Below, piece by piece: positions 1 through 8,850 of a DNA stretch of 43,609 bases (position 1 is its first letter; the number at the start of each line of letters is the position of its first letter). Source of the stretch: Candidatus Fibrimonas termitidis (GTDB taxonomy: Bacteria > Fibrobacterota > Fibrobacteria > Fibrobacterales > Fibrobacteraceae); NCBI GenBank assembly GCA_001462245.1, contig LIUG01000149.1:468-44076 (forward strand), read 5' to 3'. The notes beneath the pieces were generated by a model. It did not search any database. It worked only from the letters and a program-made list of their open reading frames with translations, and was not told where the DNA came from. A program made the position numbers and the translations under genes.

Positions 1-963
1 TTCAGCGGAATGAACCAGCCCGAAGATATTTCCATGAACCCAGAGTTCTGCTCCCTGTGCGGAATAACTCAAGAGGAGTTGGAAAAAAATTTTGATGTAG
101 AGATTGCTTTTTTTGCAAAAAAATACGGCAACAAGGCAGCTTACCTTGCAAGGCTCAAATCTTACTATAACGGCTATCTTTTCGCTAAAGAGGGAAATTC
201 CGTTTATAACCCTACGAGCATAATAAAGCATTTTTTGAATCAGGGGGATTTTAATCCGTTCTGGATAGACACGGGAACGCCAAGTTTTTTGGTTAATTAC
301 ATTAAAGAGCAGCCTGAGAAAATTTTGGATATAGACAGCATTGAGGTTTTCCCGGAGGCTTTTGCAAAATACAACAAAGAAAAATGGACTATCATTCCTC
401 TTTTGTATCAGAGCGGCTACCTTACAATCGCAAGCTATAACCAATCCACAAATTCGTATAAATTGAAATATCCCAATGGCGAGGTAAAGACATCTTTTGC
501 GGAATTTTTATCCGGTTATTTCGGCAATAAAGACACAATAGAGAACGGCAGCGCGAAATTAAATTTGACGGCCGCTCTTAAAAATGGTAATGTCAAGAAT
601 TTCATAAAGATTTTGGAGAGTTATCTGCAGGGAGTTGATTACAGTTTGATTGCGAGAATAAAGGAGCATTATTTTTCCTTTGCGGTGAGCAATGTTTTAA
701 GGATGCTGGGATACAATTGCAATACGGAAGTTAGAACAGCAACGGGTTCTGTGGATTGCGTTATAGAAATAGGCAAATATATATATGTTATGGAATTCAA
801 GCTGGATAAGAGCGTTGCCAGCGCATTGAAGCAAATTGACTCAAAAGGCTACGCTATTCCATACAGGCATTTATGCAATGGAAACCGCAAAAAAATCATC
901 AAACTCGGCGTTAAGTTCAGCAGCGAGAAGAAGAATATTGTGGATTGGGGAATTCAGCCTTAG
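1..963 (+). CDS. AAA-ATPase-like / PD-(D/E)XK family protein, C-terminal part (5' end outside window)
   Basis: The frame is open to base 1, so this is the C-terminal ~320 residues of a longer protein; family members are usually about 500 residues. The visible part matches the back half of the AAA-ATPase-like (DUF1703) family: a region with YYNGYLF and YNPTS, then a C-terminal nuclease-like fold. In that fold an Asp (754-756) is followed by Glu-Phe-Lys (793-801), the D...ExK pattern of PD-(D/E)XK enzymes. The P-loop half is not in the window. Such genes are often present in many copies in Bacteroidota and Fibrobacterota, and their role is unknown. The family call is from recalled motifs. The in-frame ATG at base 10 is unlikely to be the true start. 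Confidence 0.7.
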   Translation, partial: FSGMNQPEDISMNPEFCSLCGITQEELEKNFDVEIAFFAKKYGNKAAYLARLKSYYNGYLFAKEGNSVYNPTSIIKHFLNQGDFNPFWIDTGTPSFLVNYIKEQPEKILDIDSIEVFPEAFAKYNKEKWTIIPLLYQSGYLTIASYNQSTNSYKLKYPNGEVKTSFAEFLSGYFGNKDTIENGSAKLNLTAALKNGNVKNFIKILESYLQGVDYSLIARIKEHYFSFAVSNVLRMLGYNCNTEVRTATGSVDCVIEIGKYIYVMEFKLDKSVASALKQIDSKGYAIPYRHLCNGNRKKIIKLGVKFSSEKKNIVDWGIQP

Positions 964-1008
964 CTGAACCCTCTGCTATAGGCTCTGACAGTTGTTTTTA
1001 AGGGACGA

Positions 1009-2700
1009 CTAATTAGACCCAATCCTGAAAACTCCGTTATTTTCCGAGTACCAAGAAACGAAATTATTTGAGGTTAACGGTTTGGCCATAAAATAGCCTT
1101 GACCTACATCGCATTTAACATTGTTTAGGTATTCATAGTCGGATAAGGTTTCTACACCCTCGGCTACGGTTTTTATATCTATTGTGTGCGCCAAATCTAT
1201 TATCGCTTTTACTATTTCCTTTGACTCCCTGTTTGCCCCAAGATTGCGAACAAAAGACTGGTCTATTTTTAAATAGTCTATCGGCAGCCTTTGCAGGTAT
1301 TGGAAAGAGGAATAGCCGGTTCCGAAATCATCTAGGTAAATTTTAATTTTGGCATCGTGAAAACGCTTGAGGCTGTCCAAAACGTGTTGAAAATCGGAAA
1401 TCAAGGAGCCTTCGGTAACCTCAATTTCCAAGCATTCCGGCGGTAAATCCTTTTCCTTTAACAAACTCAAAACCTTGTTCACAAAATTAGGCTGCAACAG
1501 GTTGTAAGTTGAAATATTAACGGCAATGTTGACGTAAATTCCGCTGCGCTGCCAGAGTTTTAACTGTAAAATAGCCTGCCTAATTACAAAATCGGTTATG
1601 TTTTCTATCAAGGTGCTCTGCTCCGCTTGCGGGATAAATAGCCCGGGCGGCACAAAACCTCTGGTCGGATGGTTCCACCTGATTAAAGCTTCCACCGAAT
1701 CTATTTTTCCCGTAGCCATATCTATTTTAGGCTGATATACCAAGAACATCCACCTGCTTCTTATAGCTAGATCTATTTCACCCAAAATATCGGTAGCTTT
1801 TGAATGTTTCGGATTTTGCGCAAGGTTAGAGGGAACATACACAACCAAGTCTTTCATCTGTTTCATGGCTGTATCGGCGGCTTCTTCTGCATAGCGAAGC
1901 GGTAGTTCGCCTTGATTTATTTCCGAAAAATCCGAAAAGCGATAAAGACCGATGTGTGAATCCGCATGTATAAAAAAACCATTGTGGAGAAAATTCTTTT
2001 TAGCTATGCCCACTAGGCTGTCTTCAAATTTTTCTTTTGTTTCAAAGTTATCTCCGTCGTTTTTTCCAAAAAAGAATGCTATTTGGTTAGAATCTATGGA
2101 GTATGTTTCTATTTCGGCTTTTGTTCTTTTAGTGAGTTCCATGCACCTGTCTTTAAATTGATTGAAAATGCTCTTTGTCACATCGTTTCCAAATGTTTCG
2201 GAGAGTATTTTTCTGTTGGATATGGTAATCACCACTATTGCAAAAAGCCCGGTTGCTTGTGCTTTTGACAATTCCGATAGTTTTTCACTGAGAGCCAGCT
2301 TGCTAGGCAACCCTGTTGAAACATCTATATGGCGAATATTTTCTTCAAAATTCAACCGTCTTTTTATGGCGGTGCTCATACCCCCAACAGCAAGGCCAAC
2401 AGCGGCAAAGCTAAAAGCCCTTACCACCCACCATGCGGAGCCGTAGCCGCTTAAATCGAGCCAAAGCGGGCTAAAGCACATGGCAACAGCAACTGCGAAA
2501 AGAAGCCCTGCCAATTCTCCGAAAAAAAACGCTGTGCAAATTATTGTTATAAGGCTCAAATTGGTCATTTCGTTTATACGAGAGCCGGAAACCATTAAAA
2601 AAATGAAAAACTGGGCAATTGCGATAAATACCCCCATTTCTATCATGGAGTGCTTATCTTGCATCAGCAAGTATTTTTTTATAATCGTTTTTACGAACAT
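1009..2700 (-). CDS. Membrane-anchored EAL-domain protein with degenerate GGDEF domain
   Basis: A cyclic-di-GMP signalling protein. The N-terminal ~110 residues hold several hydrophobic helices. A GGDEF-like domain follows, recognisable from its DVSTGLP entry motif, but it has no GGDEF signature and should not make c-di-GMP. The C-terminal ~250 residues are a well-kept EAL domain: VEALIRW carries the EAL motif, and DDFGTGYSS and LKIDQSFV carry further metal and catalytic residues, so phosphodiesterase activity is plausible. The ATG at 2700 is taken as start; a TTG at 2745 in the same frame is possible but overlaps the divergent promoter. It stands alone, divergent from the glycosyltransferase-like gene. 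Confidence 0.85.
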   Translation of the reverse strand: MFVKTIIKKYLLMQDKHSMIEMGVFIAIAQFFIFLMVSGSRINEMTNLSLITIICTAFFFGELAGLLFAVAVAMCFSPLWLDLSGYGSAWWVVRAFSFAAVGLAVGGMSTAIKRRLNFEENIRHIDVSTGLPSKLALSEKLSELSKAQATGLFAIVVITISNRKILSETFGNDVTKSIFNQFKDRCMELTKRTKAEIETYSIDSNQIAFFFGKNDGDNFETKEKFEDSLVGIAKKNFLHNGFFIHADSHIGLYRFSDFSEINQGELPLRYAEEAADTAMKQMKDLVVYVPSNLAQNPKHSKATDILGEIDLAIRSRWMFLVYQPKIDMATGKIDSVEALIRWNHPTRGFVPPGLFIPQAEQSTLIENITDFVIRQAILQLKLWQRSGIYVNIAVNISTYNLLQPNFVNKVLSLLKEKDLPPECLEIEVTEGSLISDFQHVLDSLKRFHDAKIKIYLDDFGTGYSSFQYLQRLPIDYLKIDQSFVRNLGANRESKEIVKAIIDLAHTIDIKTVAEGVETLSDYEYLNNVKCDVGQGYFMAKPLTSNNFVSWYSENNGVFRIGSN

Positions 2701-2745
2701 CCTCTTGGGAATATAGTAAGTAACATTTTCTATATTACTACCCAA

Positions 2746-3822
2746 ATGTCCCCTTTGCCTTTTGCTAAAAAACTCCGGTGGTTCTTTATGCGCTTCTTTT
2801 CGGCGCAGCGGTTGAGGCTTTGGTTTGAAAAAAAGAGCGGCGGCAAAAACGAAATGTTTCAGTATAAGCCCGATATTGCCAACTGCAAAAGAATTATCAT
2901 GTTTTTGCCTGAGGAACAGGATAAGTTTTTTGTCATTTTGCCTTTTGCGATTGCGCTTTCGGAAAAGCGGGACTCAAATGACTTCTTAATTGTAACGGAT
3001 GAAATCAACCGCCATATTCTAAGGGCCTTGGGTCTGGAACGGCTAGCTCTTTTTTACAACAGCCAAAATATGCTTTACGGCGAGGCGGATTTTTTTGAAC
3101 TGGAAAAAAGAATACAGGAGCAAAAATGGGATTTATGCGTCTTTTTGCAGGAAAATGCATGGCTTCCCTTTCTTTACTTGGCTAGAATGACCCGTGCACC
3201 CTATCGCATGGGCATAAAGCAGGAATTTCCGTTTTTAAACATAGCTCTGCAAAACTCTTCGAATAGGGAAAATATCTATGCGAACAGAAGTTTTCTCTAC
3301 AAAACATTTTTCATAGAGCCTGAAAAAGCGAAAAACAAGAGCATTCAAGTCACGCTAAAAAACGAGAAGCCGGGCTTAAATTCAAAACTCTCTACGCTAA
3401 ACACCTTATTGCTGAATCTAGAGCCGCCTGTTGAAGGTGAACCTTGGTCGGACAATGAGGTTTTCATGATTTGCAAATCATTTCAGCCCAGATGGCGTTT
3501 GATAACCACTGCCGCAACAAACAAGCAACTTGAACCCTACGCCAAAGTTATGGAAGAGCTTGAGATGCGAAGCAGCACTGTTCTCTTGCATTCCGAATCC
3601 ATATTCAGTATGCTAAGGCAATACCCTGCTATAATAACCCTCAACTCCATGCATTCTCATCTGTTTTTGAATTTGAGCACCATAAAAATCCTTATGCTTG
3701 AACAGAATGAGGATTACGAAATTCCCAACGATCAAAGAATGCTGAAATTCAGCAGGCAGGGGAATTACTATTCATTTGCTAGGTTAGTCGCAGATTTTTT
3801 GAAAGAACCGGCTGGCAAATGA
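2746..3822 (+). CDS. Glycosyltransferase-family-9-like protein (tentative)
   Basis: A protein of about 358 residues, placed 4 bp over the start of ispH. The segment after residue ~40 (RIIMFLPEEQDKFFVILPFAIAL) has the order of a heptosyltransferase/GT9 N-terminal Rossmann unit, and the C-terminal half has a second domain ending near a SARLVADFL-like helix. No diagnostic GT9 catalytic motif is clear, so the call rests on overall pattern only. The start at 2746 lies just after a TATATT box (2731-2736); an alternative ATG at 2788 has a GGTGG sequence 7 nt upstream. If correct it would act in cell-envelope glycan assembly in the cytoplasm. Confidence 0.4.
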   Translation: MSPLPFAKKLRWFFMRFFSAQRLRLWFEKKSGGKNEMFQYKPDIANCKRIIMFLPEEQDKFFVILPFAIALSEKRDSNDFLIVTDEINRHILRALGLERLALFYNSQNMLYGEADFFELEKRIQEQKWDLCVFLQENAWLPFLYLARMTRAPYRMGIKQEFPFLNIALQNSSNRENIYANRSFLYKTFFIEPEKAKNKSIQVTLKNEKPGLNSKLSTLNTLLLNLEPPVEGEPWSDNEVFMICKSFQPRWRLITTAATNKQLEPYAKVMEELEMRSSTVLLHSESIFSMLRQYPAIITLNSMHSHLFLNLSTIKILMLEQNEDYEIPNDQRMLKFSRQGNYYSFARLVADFLKEPAGK

Positions 3823-4745
3823 AATGTTTTTTGGCAAAACCAAGAGGCTTTTGCGCCGGCGTTGAGCGTGCTATTTTAATGGTTGAAAAATCCATAAAAA
3901 AATTCGGCAAGCCGGTTTATGTTCGGCACGAGATAGTGCATAATCGTTTTGTTGTGAACAATCTGCAAAAAATCGGAGCTATATTCGTTGAGAATTTATC
4001 GGAAATACCGGAAAAGTCCGTTGTTATATTTTCTGCGCACGGCGTGAGCAAAGATATTTACGAAAAAGCAAAGAGCTTGCAGTTGAAAGTCATAGACGCA
4101 ACCTGCCCAATTGTAAAATCCGTTCACAGGAGCGCAATCAGGTATGCAAATTCGGGATGTTCCGTAATTTTAATAGGCCATCAAGGACATGCGGAAATAG
4201 ACGGTACTTTGGGGCAGCTTCCGGTTGGCAAAATGCATCTCATAAGTTCTGTGGAAGAAGTTCAAAAACTGCCCGCTATGGAAAAATATGTTGCATACCT
4301 TACGCAAACCACTTTATCCACCGAAGAAACCGCAGATATAATATCGGCGTTAAAAAAGATATACCCTAATATACAAGGTCCGAAAACGGGAAATGTTTGC
4401 TATGCCACTACTAATAGGCAAAGCGCAGTTCGTTCCATATGCAAAGATGTGGATTTGCTCCTTATAGTCGGTTCTCAAAATTCAAGCAACTCAAACCGTT
4501 TGAAAGAACTTGGAGAGGAGCGAGGGGTTAAAAGCTTTTTGATAGATTCCGCAGAAGATTTAAGCAAAGATATGTTTGCCGGTGTGAATTCCGTAGGAAT
4601 ATCAAGCGGCGCAAGCGCTCCGGAATATTTGGTTCTGGAAATTATAGAATGGCTAAAGATGCATTTTAGCATTGAAAAGATTATAGAAGAGCAAATAGTA
4701 AAAGAAGTGACAAAATTCCCCCTGCCTGCCGAGCTGGAGTGGTAA
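3819..4745 (+). CDS. ispH: 4-hydroxy-3-methylbut-2-enyl diphosphate reductase (IspH/LytB)
   Basis: Final enzyme of the MEP isoprenoid pathway; it reduces HMBPP to IPP and DMAPP using an iron-sulfur cluster. All expected residues are visible: cluster cysteines C12 (GFCAGVERA), C96 (DATCPIV) and C194 (GNVCYATTNRQ); substrate histidines H41, H74 (SAHGVS) and H124 with E126 (GHQGHAE); the TQTTLS threonines near 164-165; and SNSNRL and SGASAPE near the end. The length of 308 residues is typical. The start overlaps the preceding stop by 4 bp, so the two genes are probably translationally coupled. A housekeeping gene with nothing unusual. Confidence 0.97.
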   Translation: MKCFLAKPRGFCAGVERAILMVEKSIKKFGKPVYVRHEIVHNRFVVNNLQKIGAIFVENLSEIPEKSVVIFSAHGVSKDIYEKAKSLQLKVIDATCPIVKSVHRSAIRYANSGCSVILIGHQGHAEIDGTLGQLPVGKMHLISSVEEVQKLPAMEKYVAYLTQTTLSTEETADIISALKKIYPNIQGPKTGNVCYATTNRQSAVRSICKDVDLLLIVGSQNSSNSNRLKELGEERGVKSFLIDSAEDLSKDMFAGVNSVGISSGASAPEYLVLEIIEWLKMHFSIEKIIEEQIVKEVTKFPLPAELEW

Positions 4746-4767
4746 GCTCAACCTGCCTAACAATGCC

Positions 4768-4796
4768 TTGGCAGGCACGGAAATTTTTTCTACATT
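4768..4796 (+). promoter_or_regulatory. Promoter of the MMMYNT leader ORF and the FISUMP protein gene
   Basis: TTGGCA at 4768-4773 and TACATT at 4791-4796 are separated by 17 bp. The -10 box is followed after exactly 7 nt by the first ATG of a tiny ORF. The same geometry (TTGACA, 17 bp, TACATT, 7 nt, ATG) is found upstream of the C10 peptidase gene at 40103-40131 on the other strand. The 7-nt distance places transcription start at or next to the ATG. Confidence 0.65.
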
Positions 4797-4803
4797 TAAA
4801 AGT

Positions 4804-4866
4804 ATGATGATGTACAATACCCGAAATACAGGAGCTTGCGGTGCAGGCTATGCCTGTTGCTTATGA
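4804..4866 (+). CDS. Tiny conserved leader ORF, MMMYNT family (20 aa)
   Basis: The peptide starts Met-Met-Met-Tyr-Asn-Thr, has a central Gly-Ala-Cys-Gly-Ala-Gly, and ends Ala-Cys-Cys-Leu before TGA. A second copy lies at 40036-40095 on the minus strand. The two share the MMMYNT start and the GA-x-GAG core, with synonymous changes at Tyr and Asn (TAC/TAT, AAT/AAC). They differ by a 6-nt in-frame length change, which is what coding sequence would show. No Shine-Dalgarno is possible because the -10 box ends 7 nt upstream. The region coding for GAG is also a short hairpin (GCAGGC-tat-GCCTG). Function unknown; it may regulate the secreted-protein gene 97 nt downstream. Confidence 0.5.
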   Translation: MMMYNTRNTGACGAGYACCL

Positions 4867-4962
4867 CATAAATGTTAACAATGTCATCAAATTAAATGTA
4901 TATTCTGCTCCGTTTTTTCCACACATAAGTCCAAAATTCCCAATTAAATCAAGGAGTTCGTT

Positions 4963-7794
4963 ATGAACAAGTTCAGAATAGTGCTTAAAACACTGTTCCT
5001 TGCCTCGGCTTTTGTCATAAACGCATTTGCAGAGGACAAGGATACGGCATTTGTGCCGTTCATGGTTAACGTTGACGCTGTTGCCACGGCACGGCTTGAC
5101 GGTGTTGGTAAGTTTGAAAAGCAGGTGAGGGCGGGTTATATAGATACCCTGCTCATTATCACTGAAGGAGACCCCTCTTTGACGAGGCCGGGCAAGACGC
5201 CAAATCCGGTGATAATGCATAGCTCCCGAGGGAGAATATCATTGGAGTTGTCCCAGCAGTTGTACAGGAGTGCGGATATTGCTTTGTATTCGCTGAACGG
5301 TAAGCAGGTTTTGCGTGGCAGCGGTGAACACCCTAACCTTGCTATGGGTGTTTATTTGCTTTCGGTGAGAGGGGAAAATGGGAGTGCTTTTACTGCCCGC
5401 TTTGCCCATAGCGGCGGCGAATTGAATATTGATGTGGGGTTTGGGAATGGGAATTCCGGTTCGTTGCTGGAGAAGCCGATTCCTGGGAATTGGACAATAA
5501 CTGTTTCGGCAGAGGGGTATTTGGATACCTTGTATGTGTTTTTTCCTGAGACGGGGCGGGGGAGTACCGAGATCCAGGAGATAACTTTAATTCCCATTAC
5601 ACTTGCTTGCGCCGCAGTGCCGGCCTCTGGCAATGTAACTCAGCCAATAACCCCGCCCGCTTTGACTTGCAACAACGGCGCAACAGCAACAGGCATAAGC
5701 TGGCTTGGGTCACCTGCTATCAATTGGAGCAATCCCAAAGACGGAACATACAGCAGTATAAGCGCAAAGGCAACTTGCGGTACAACGGCTAATTTAACAG
5801 CTTCCTGCCTCGGTACATTGACGGTGCAACCTACAGTTTCTTGCAGCATGGCCAGCACTGGATATGAAGGCACTGCAATAACTCAGCCTGTGATTTCTTG
5901 CAGTAATGGCTCTACACCTTCCGATATTGTTTTCAGTGGCATTTTACCTAGTTGGGATAATCCTGCAACAGGAAGTTATACGGTGTTTGCGGAAGCAGAC
6001 TGTGGACTGGGAGCTTTGCCGGCAGTTTCTTGCGGTACGTTGACTGTTAATGAGGTTACGCTCACTTGTGCTGCGGTGCCATCTTCCGGCTATGCAACCA
6101 AGCCAATAACCCCCCCTGCCTTGACTTGCAATAATGGAAAAACTGCAACCGACATAAGCTGGCCTATTGATTGGGACAATCCTGAAGACGGAGCATACAG
6201 CAATATAAATGTAACCGCAACTTGTGGCACGGCGAGCAGCTTAACTACTAATTGCAACGGCACATTGACAGTGCAACCTATTGTTTCTTGCAACATGGCC
6301 GGTATTGGATATGATGGCACGGCAATAACTCGTCCTGCGGTTTCTTGCCGTGATGGCTCGGAGCCTTCCGGCGTTGTTTTCAGCGGCACTTTGCCGGATT
6401 GGGACAACCCTGCCGTAGGAAGTTATGAAGTGTTTGCGGAAGCCGATTGCGGATTTGGAGCTTCGCCTGCAATTTTTTGTGGTACACTGACGGTTAATGA
6501 GGTTGTACTAACCTGCGGCAAAGCACCGGCGAGCGGAATTTCTGATATCGCAATAACCCCACCCGCCTTGACCTGCAATAATGGAAAAACACCAACTAAT
6601 ACAGAGTGGTCGGAAAGTACCCCGGATTGGAACAATCCCGTGCATGGTATATACAGCAATATAAGCGTAACTGCTGATTGTGGCACATCAAGCGGTTTAA
6701 CGGCCAATTGCAATGGCTCGCTGACGGTTAACCCGGCTATGCTCACTTGTGACACTGTACCGGCGAGCGGAATTTCTCATCTTTATGTAACTCGACCCGC
6801 CTTGACCTGCAACAATGGAAAAACAGCAACCAATGCAATTTGGACAAATGCGCCGACTTGGGGCAATCCTGCACATGGTACATACAGCAATATAAGCGTA
6901 ACAGCAGATTGCGGTACATCAAGCGGTTTAACAGCAAATTGCAGCGGTTCATTGACGGTTACGGCTACGCTTAACTGCGGTAACGTACCGACAAGCGGAC
7001 TTATCGGCGCTGCGATTGCCTCACCCGCCTTGACCTGTAACAATGGAACAACACCAGCCAATACAGCTTGGTCGGCAAACGCCCCGGATTGGAGCAATCC
7101 TGCTGATGGCATATACAGCAATATAAGTGTAACAGCGGATTGTGGCACATCAGTCGGTTTGACAGCTAACTGCAGTGGTACATTGGACATCTCTTCGATA
7201 GAATACGGTTCATTGAACGACAGCCGAGACAATCAGACCTATAAAACCGTTGTAATAGGCACGCAAACATGGATGGCTGAGAATTTGAACTACTCCGCTC
7301 CAAATGGCGTTGGAATGTGCTATGGCGACCTTACCGGTGGCGATAGCCAAGGCAACTGCGCAAAATACGGCAGGCTTTACAGTTGGTTACAGGCCATGTA
7401 TTGCAACTCAAATGGCTGCAACACAACACAAACAATACAGCCAAAGCACAGGGGCATTTGCCCTTCCGGCTGGCATTTGCCAAACGTCACAGACTGGAGC
7501 GTACTAGAAAAATATATCGGCGGAAATAGCTATGATGGATACAAGCTGAAAGCAAGAAGTGGCTGGAACGACCGAAATGGTACGAACAATTACGGCTTTT
7601 CGGCTCTCCCAGGCGGTATGGGCAGTTCGTATGGCAGTTTCAGTGGTGTCGGCAAAAACGGCTATTGGTGGAATAGTAGCCTTGGTACCAGTAATGAAGG
7701 CTACTACTATTATAGACTCAGTGCCGACGACAATATTCTCTATTCGAACCGTAGTGCAACTGTCGATGCCTCGGTTCGTTGCGTTAAAGATTAA
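4963..7794 (+). CDS. Secreted repeat protein with C-terminal Fibrobacter major paralogous (FISUMP) domain
   Basis: A 943-residue exported protein. A signal peptide covers residues 1 to ~24 (cleavage after INAFA). Residues ~30-210 include a stretch resembling a C-terminal sorting tail (ALYSLNGKQVL ... MGVYLLSV), oddly placed inside the protein. Residues 214-746 are seven tandem repeats of about 76 residues, each with four cysteines and ending near GTLTV; repeats 2 and 4 form a distinct subtype beginning VSC. Residues 747-943 are the FISUMP domain, seen in IGTQTWMAENLNY, GRLYSW, CPSGWHLP, GYWWNSS and the VRCVKD end. The domain is expanded in Fibrobacter; its role is unknown, with surface adhesion a guess. 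A good RBS (AAGGAG) precedes the ATG. Confidence 0.9.
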   Translation: MNKFRIVLKTLFLASAFVINAFAEDKDTAFVPFMVNVDAVATARLDGVGKFEKQVRAGYIDTLLIITEGDPSLTRPGKTPNPVIMHSSRGRISLELSQQLYRSADIALYSLNGKQVLRGSGEHPNLAMGVYLLSVRGENGSAFTARFAHSGGELNIDVGFGNGNSGSLLEKPIPGNWTITVSAEGYLDTLYVFFPETGRGSTEIQEITLIPITLACAAVPASGNVTQPITPPALTCNNGATATGISWLGSPAINWSNPKDGTYSSISAKATCGTTANLTASCLGTLTVQPTVSCSMASTGYEGTAITQPVISCSNGSTPSDIVFSGILPSWDNPATGSYTVFAEADCGLGALPAVSCGTLTVNEVTLTCAAVPSSGYATKPITPPALTCNNGKTATDISWPIDWDNPEDGAYSNINVTATCGTASSLTTNCNGTLTVQPIVSCNMAGIGYDGTAITRPAVSCRDGSEPSGVVFSGTLPDWDNPAVGSYEVFAEADCGFGASPAIFCGTLTVNEVVLTCGKAPASGISDIAITPPALTCNNGKTPTNTEWSESTPDWNNPVHGIYSNISVTADCGTSSGLTANCNGSLTVNPAMLTCDTVPASGISHLYVTRPALTCNNGKTATNAIWTNAPTWGNPAHGTYSNISVTADCGTSSGLTANCSGSLTVTATLNCGNVPTSGLIGAAIASPALTCNNGTTPANTAWSANAPDWSNPADGIYSNISVTADCGTSVGLTANCSGTLDISSIEYGSLNDSRDNQTYKTVVIGTQTWMAENLNYSAPNGVGMCYGDLTGGDSQGNCAKYGRLYSWLQAMYCNSNGCNTTQTIQPKHRGICPSGWHLPNVTDWSVLEKYIGGNSYDGYKLKARSGWNDRNGTNNYGFSALPGGMGSSYGSFSGVGKNGYWWNSSLGTSNEGYYYYRLSADDNILYSNRSATVDASVRCVKD
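5602..7200 (+). repeat. Seven tandem ~228-bp coding repeats
   Basis: This stretch encodes seven diverged copies of a ~76-residue module within the FISUMP protein. The constant elements are a TCxxxP-type start, PALTCNNG (or VSCxxG), a W-x-NP turn, Y-S-x-I, a CGT segment and GTLTV. The 1-3-5-6-7 and 2-4 subtypes alternate at first and then run as one type. This points to duplication of a two-module block followed by single-module duplications. Confidence 0.85.
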
Positions 7795-7799
7795 GAGCT

Positions 7800-7851
7800 G
7801 TGCCACGGTGGCACGAACTTGCCAAACTCTAACTTTTCCCAGGGTTTGGCA
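7800..7851 (+). terminator. Two consecutive hairpins after the FISUMP gene
   Basis: The first is GTGCCA-cgg-TGGCAC (7800-7814). The second pairs TGCCAAAC (7820-7827) with GTTTGGCA (7844-7851). Neither is followed by a run of T, so they may be a terminator of unusual type or a 3'-end stabiliser. They lie within 6 nt of the stop codon. Confidence 0.35.
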
Positions 7852-7887
7852 GGGTAAACTGGACCAGGGGAAATAGGAGTGAGGAAA

Positions 7888-8850
7888 ATGAAGTTGAATG
7901 TAGAGATTAAAGATAGTAATGGAGGTATAAATCGTACCTATGAATTATCCAAGCCTGCCTTTGTGAAGCATTCGGCTTTGTCTGGTTGTTATTTTCTATT
8001 AAATGAGCAGGAATTTTTTAAATGTATATTTAGATGTATAGGTATATTTTTTTATTATGGCTATTATTTGCAAAAGAAAACATTCGATAATGTTAGTTTT
8101 TCTAATCCCAAAGATTATATTTATGACCCAACAGAAAAATCACACTTTTCAAATCTTGCAGGAAAAGCAATTGCTGATTTTCTTTCAAAAAGAATAGATA
8201 AAAGTATATTTACTGTTAACTATGAAGCCGCAATGAAAGTAATGGGGTTATCTATGAAGAAAGAAAAGCGCCCTGATTTATTAGCATTTTCTAAAAATAA
8301 TATGTTCGCTATAGAAGCAAAGGGGTATTCTGCTGGAAGTATAACTAAAGAAGATATGGAAGTTTATGTGAAACAATCTCAATCCAGCAAAATCTCTGTT
8401 GACTTTTGCGTTGCTTCTGTTTCTTATCATTTATATAAAGAAATTAAATGCAAATATCATAAGAATCCATCTTCCGATAAAAATTCTAATAATGGCGAAA
8501 GGCAACATATATTAAAAGAGTTAAGTAAAAGTTATTACTCGGAATTTTTAAAACTTGTTAAAGAACATAAACTTTATAAGATAGGAAAAGAGGAATTTTA
8601 TAAAATAGATTTATCGTATGAATATTTTGAAAGATACTTTAGTGAACTTCCGTTAAAAATTTGTTTGAGAGAAATTTTAAATTTCTGTAAGCCAAAATTA
8701 ATTATTCCAAAAGATATTGAGAAATATGCAGAAAAAGGTTTAACTGACGATGTGGCACCATTTGAATTTGAGAGCAATGATAATACTAACAACGGGAATA
8801 TCTACATTGATAATGATAGAATTGGAATAGAATTAAATTGCGATAAATAG
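7888..8850 (+). CDS. Hypothetical protein with PD-(D/E)XK-like core
   Basis: A protein of 320 residues that I cannot name. Near the middle, KRPDLLAF is followed by AIEAKG, giving an Asp plus Glu-x-Lys arrangement like the PD-(D/E)XK nuclease core; Gln-rich DMEVYVKQSQ follows it. It could be a restriction or repair nuclease, or one of the poorly known nuclease-fold proteins. The gene is clearly more AT-rich than its flanks and uses A/T-ending codons heavily, suggesting recent acquisition. ATG 7888 is preferred because GTGAGG sits 3-8 nt before it; a GTG at 7879 is in the same frame. The C-terminal ~30 residues are Asn/Asp-rich and probably disordered. Confidence 0.6.
   Translation: MKLNVEIKDSNGGINRTYELSKPAFVKHSALSGCYFLLNEQEFFKCIFRCIGIFFYYGYYLQKKTFDNVSFSNPKDYIYDPTEKSHFSNLAGKAIADFLSKRIDKSIFTVNYEAAMKVMGLSMKKEKRPDLLAFSKNNMFAIEAKGYSAGSITKEDMEVYVKQSQSSKISVDFCVASVSYHLYKEIKCKYHKNPSSDKNSNNGERQHILKELSKSYYSEFLKLVKEHKLYKIGKEEFYKIDLSYEYFERYFSELPLKICLREILNFCKPKLIIPKDIEKYAEKGLTDDVAPFEFESNDNTNNGNIYIDNDRIGIELNCDK

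Noticed and set aside
4746-4962. Intrinsic terminator after ispH (CTGCC...GGCAG near 4752-4775).
   Set aside because: The stem is short with a long loop, and its right part is the -35 region of the next promoter; not strong enough to list as a terminator.
5602-7200. CRISPR-like or mobile tandem repeat.
   Set aside because: The ~228-bp periodicity is that of a protein module with conserved cysteines; copies are diverged and in one frame.
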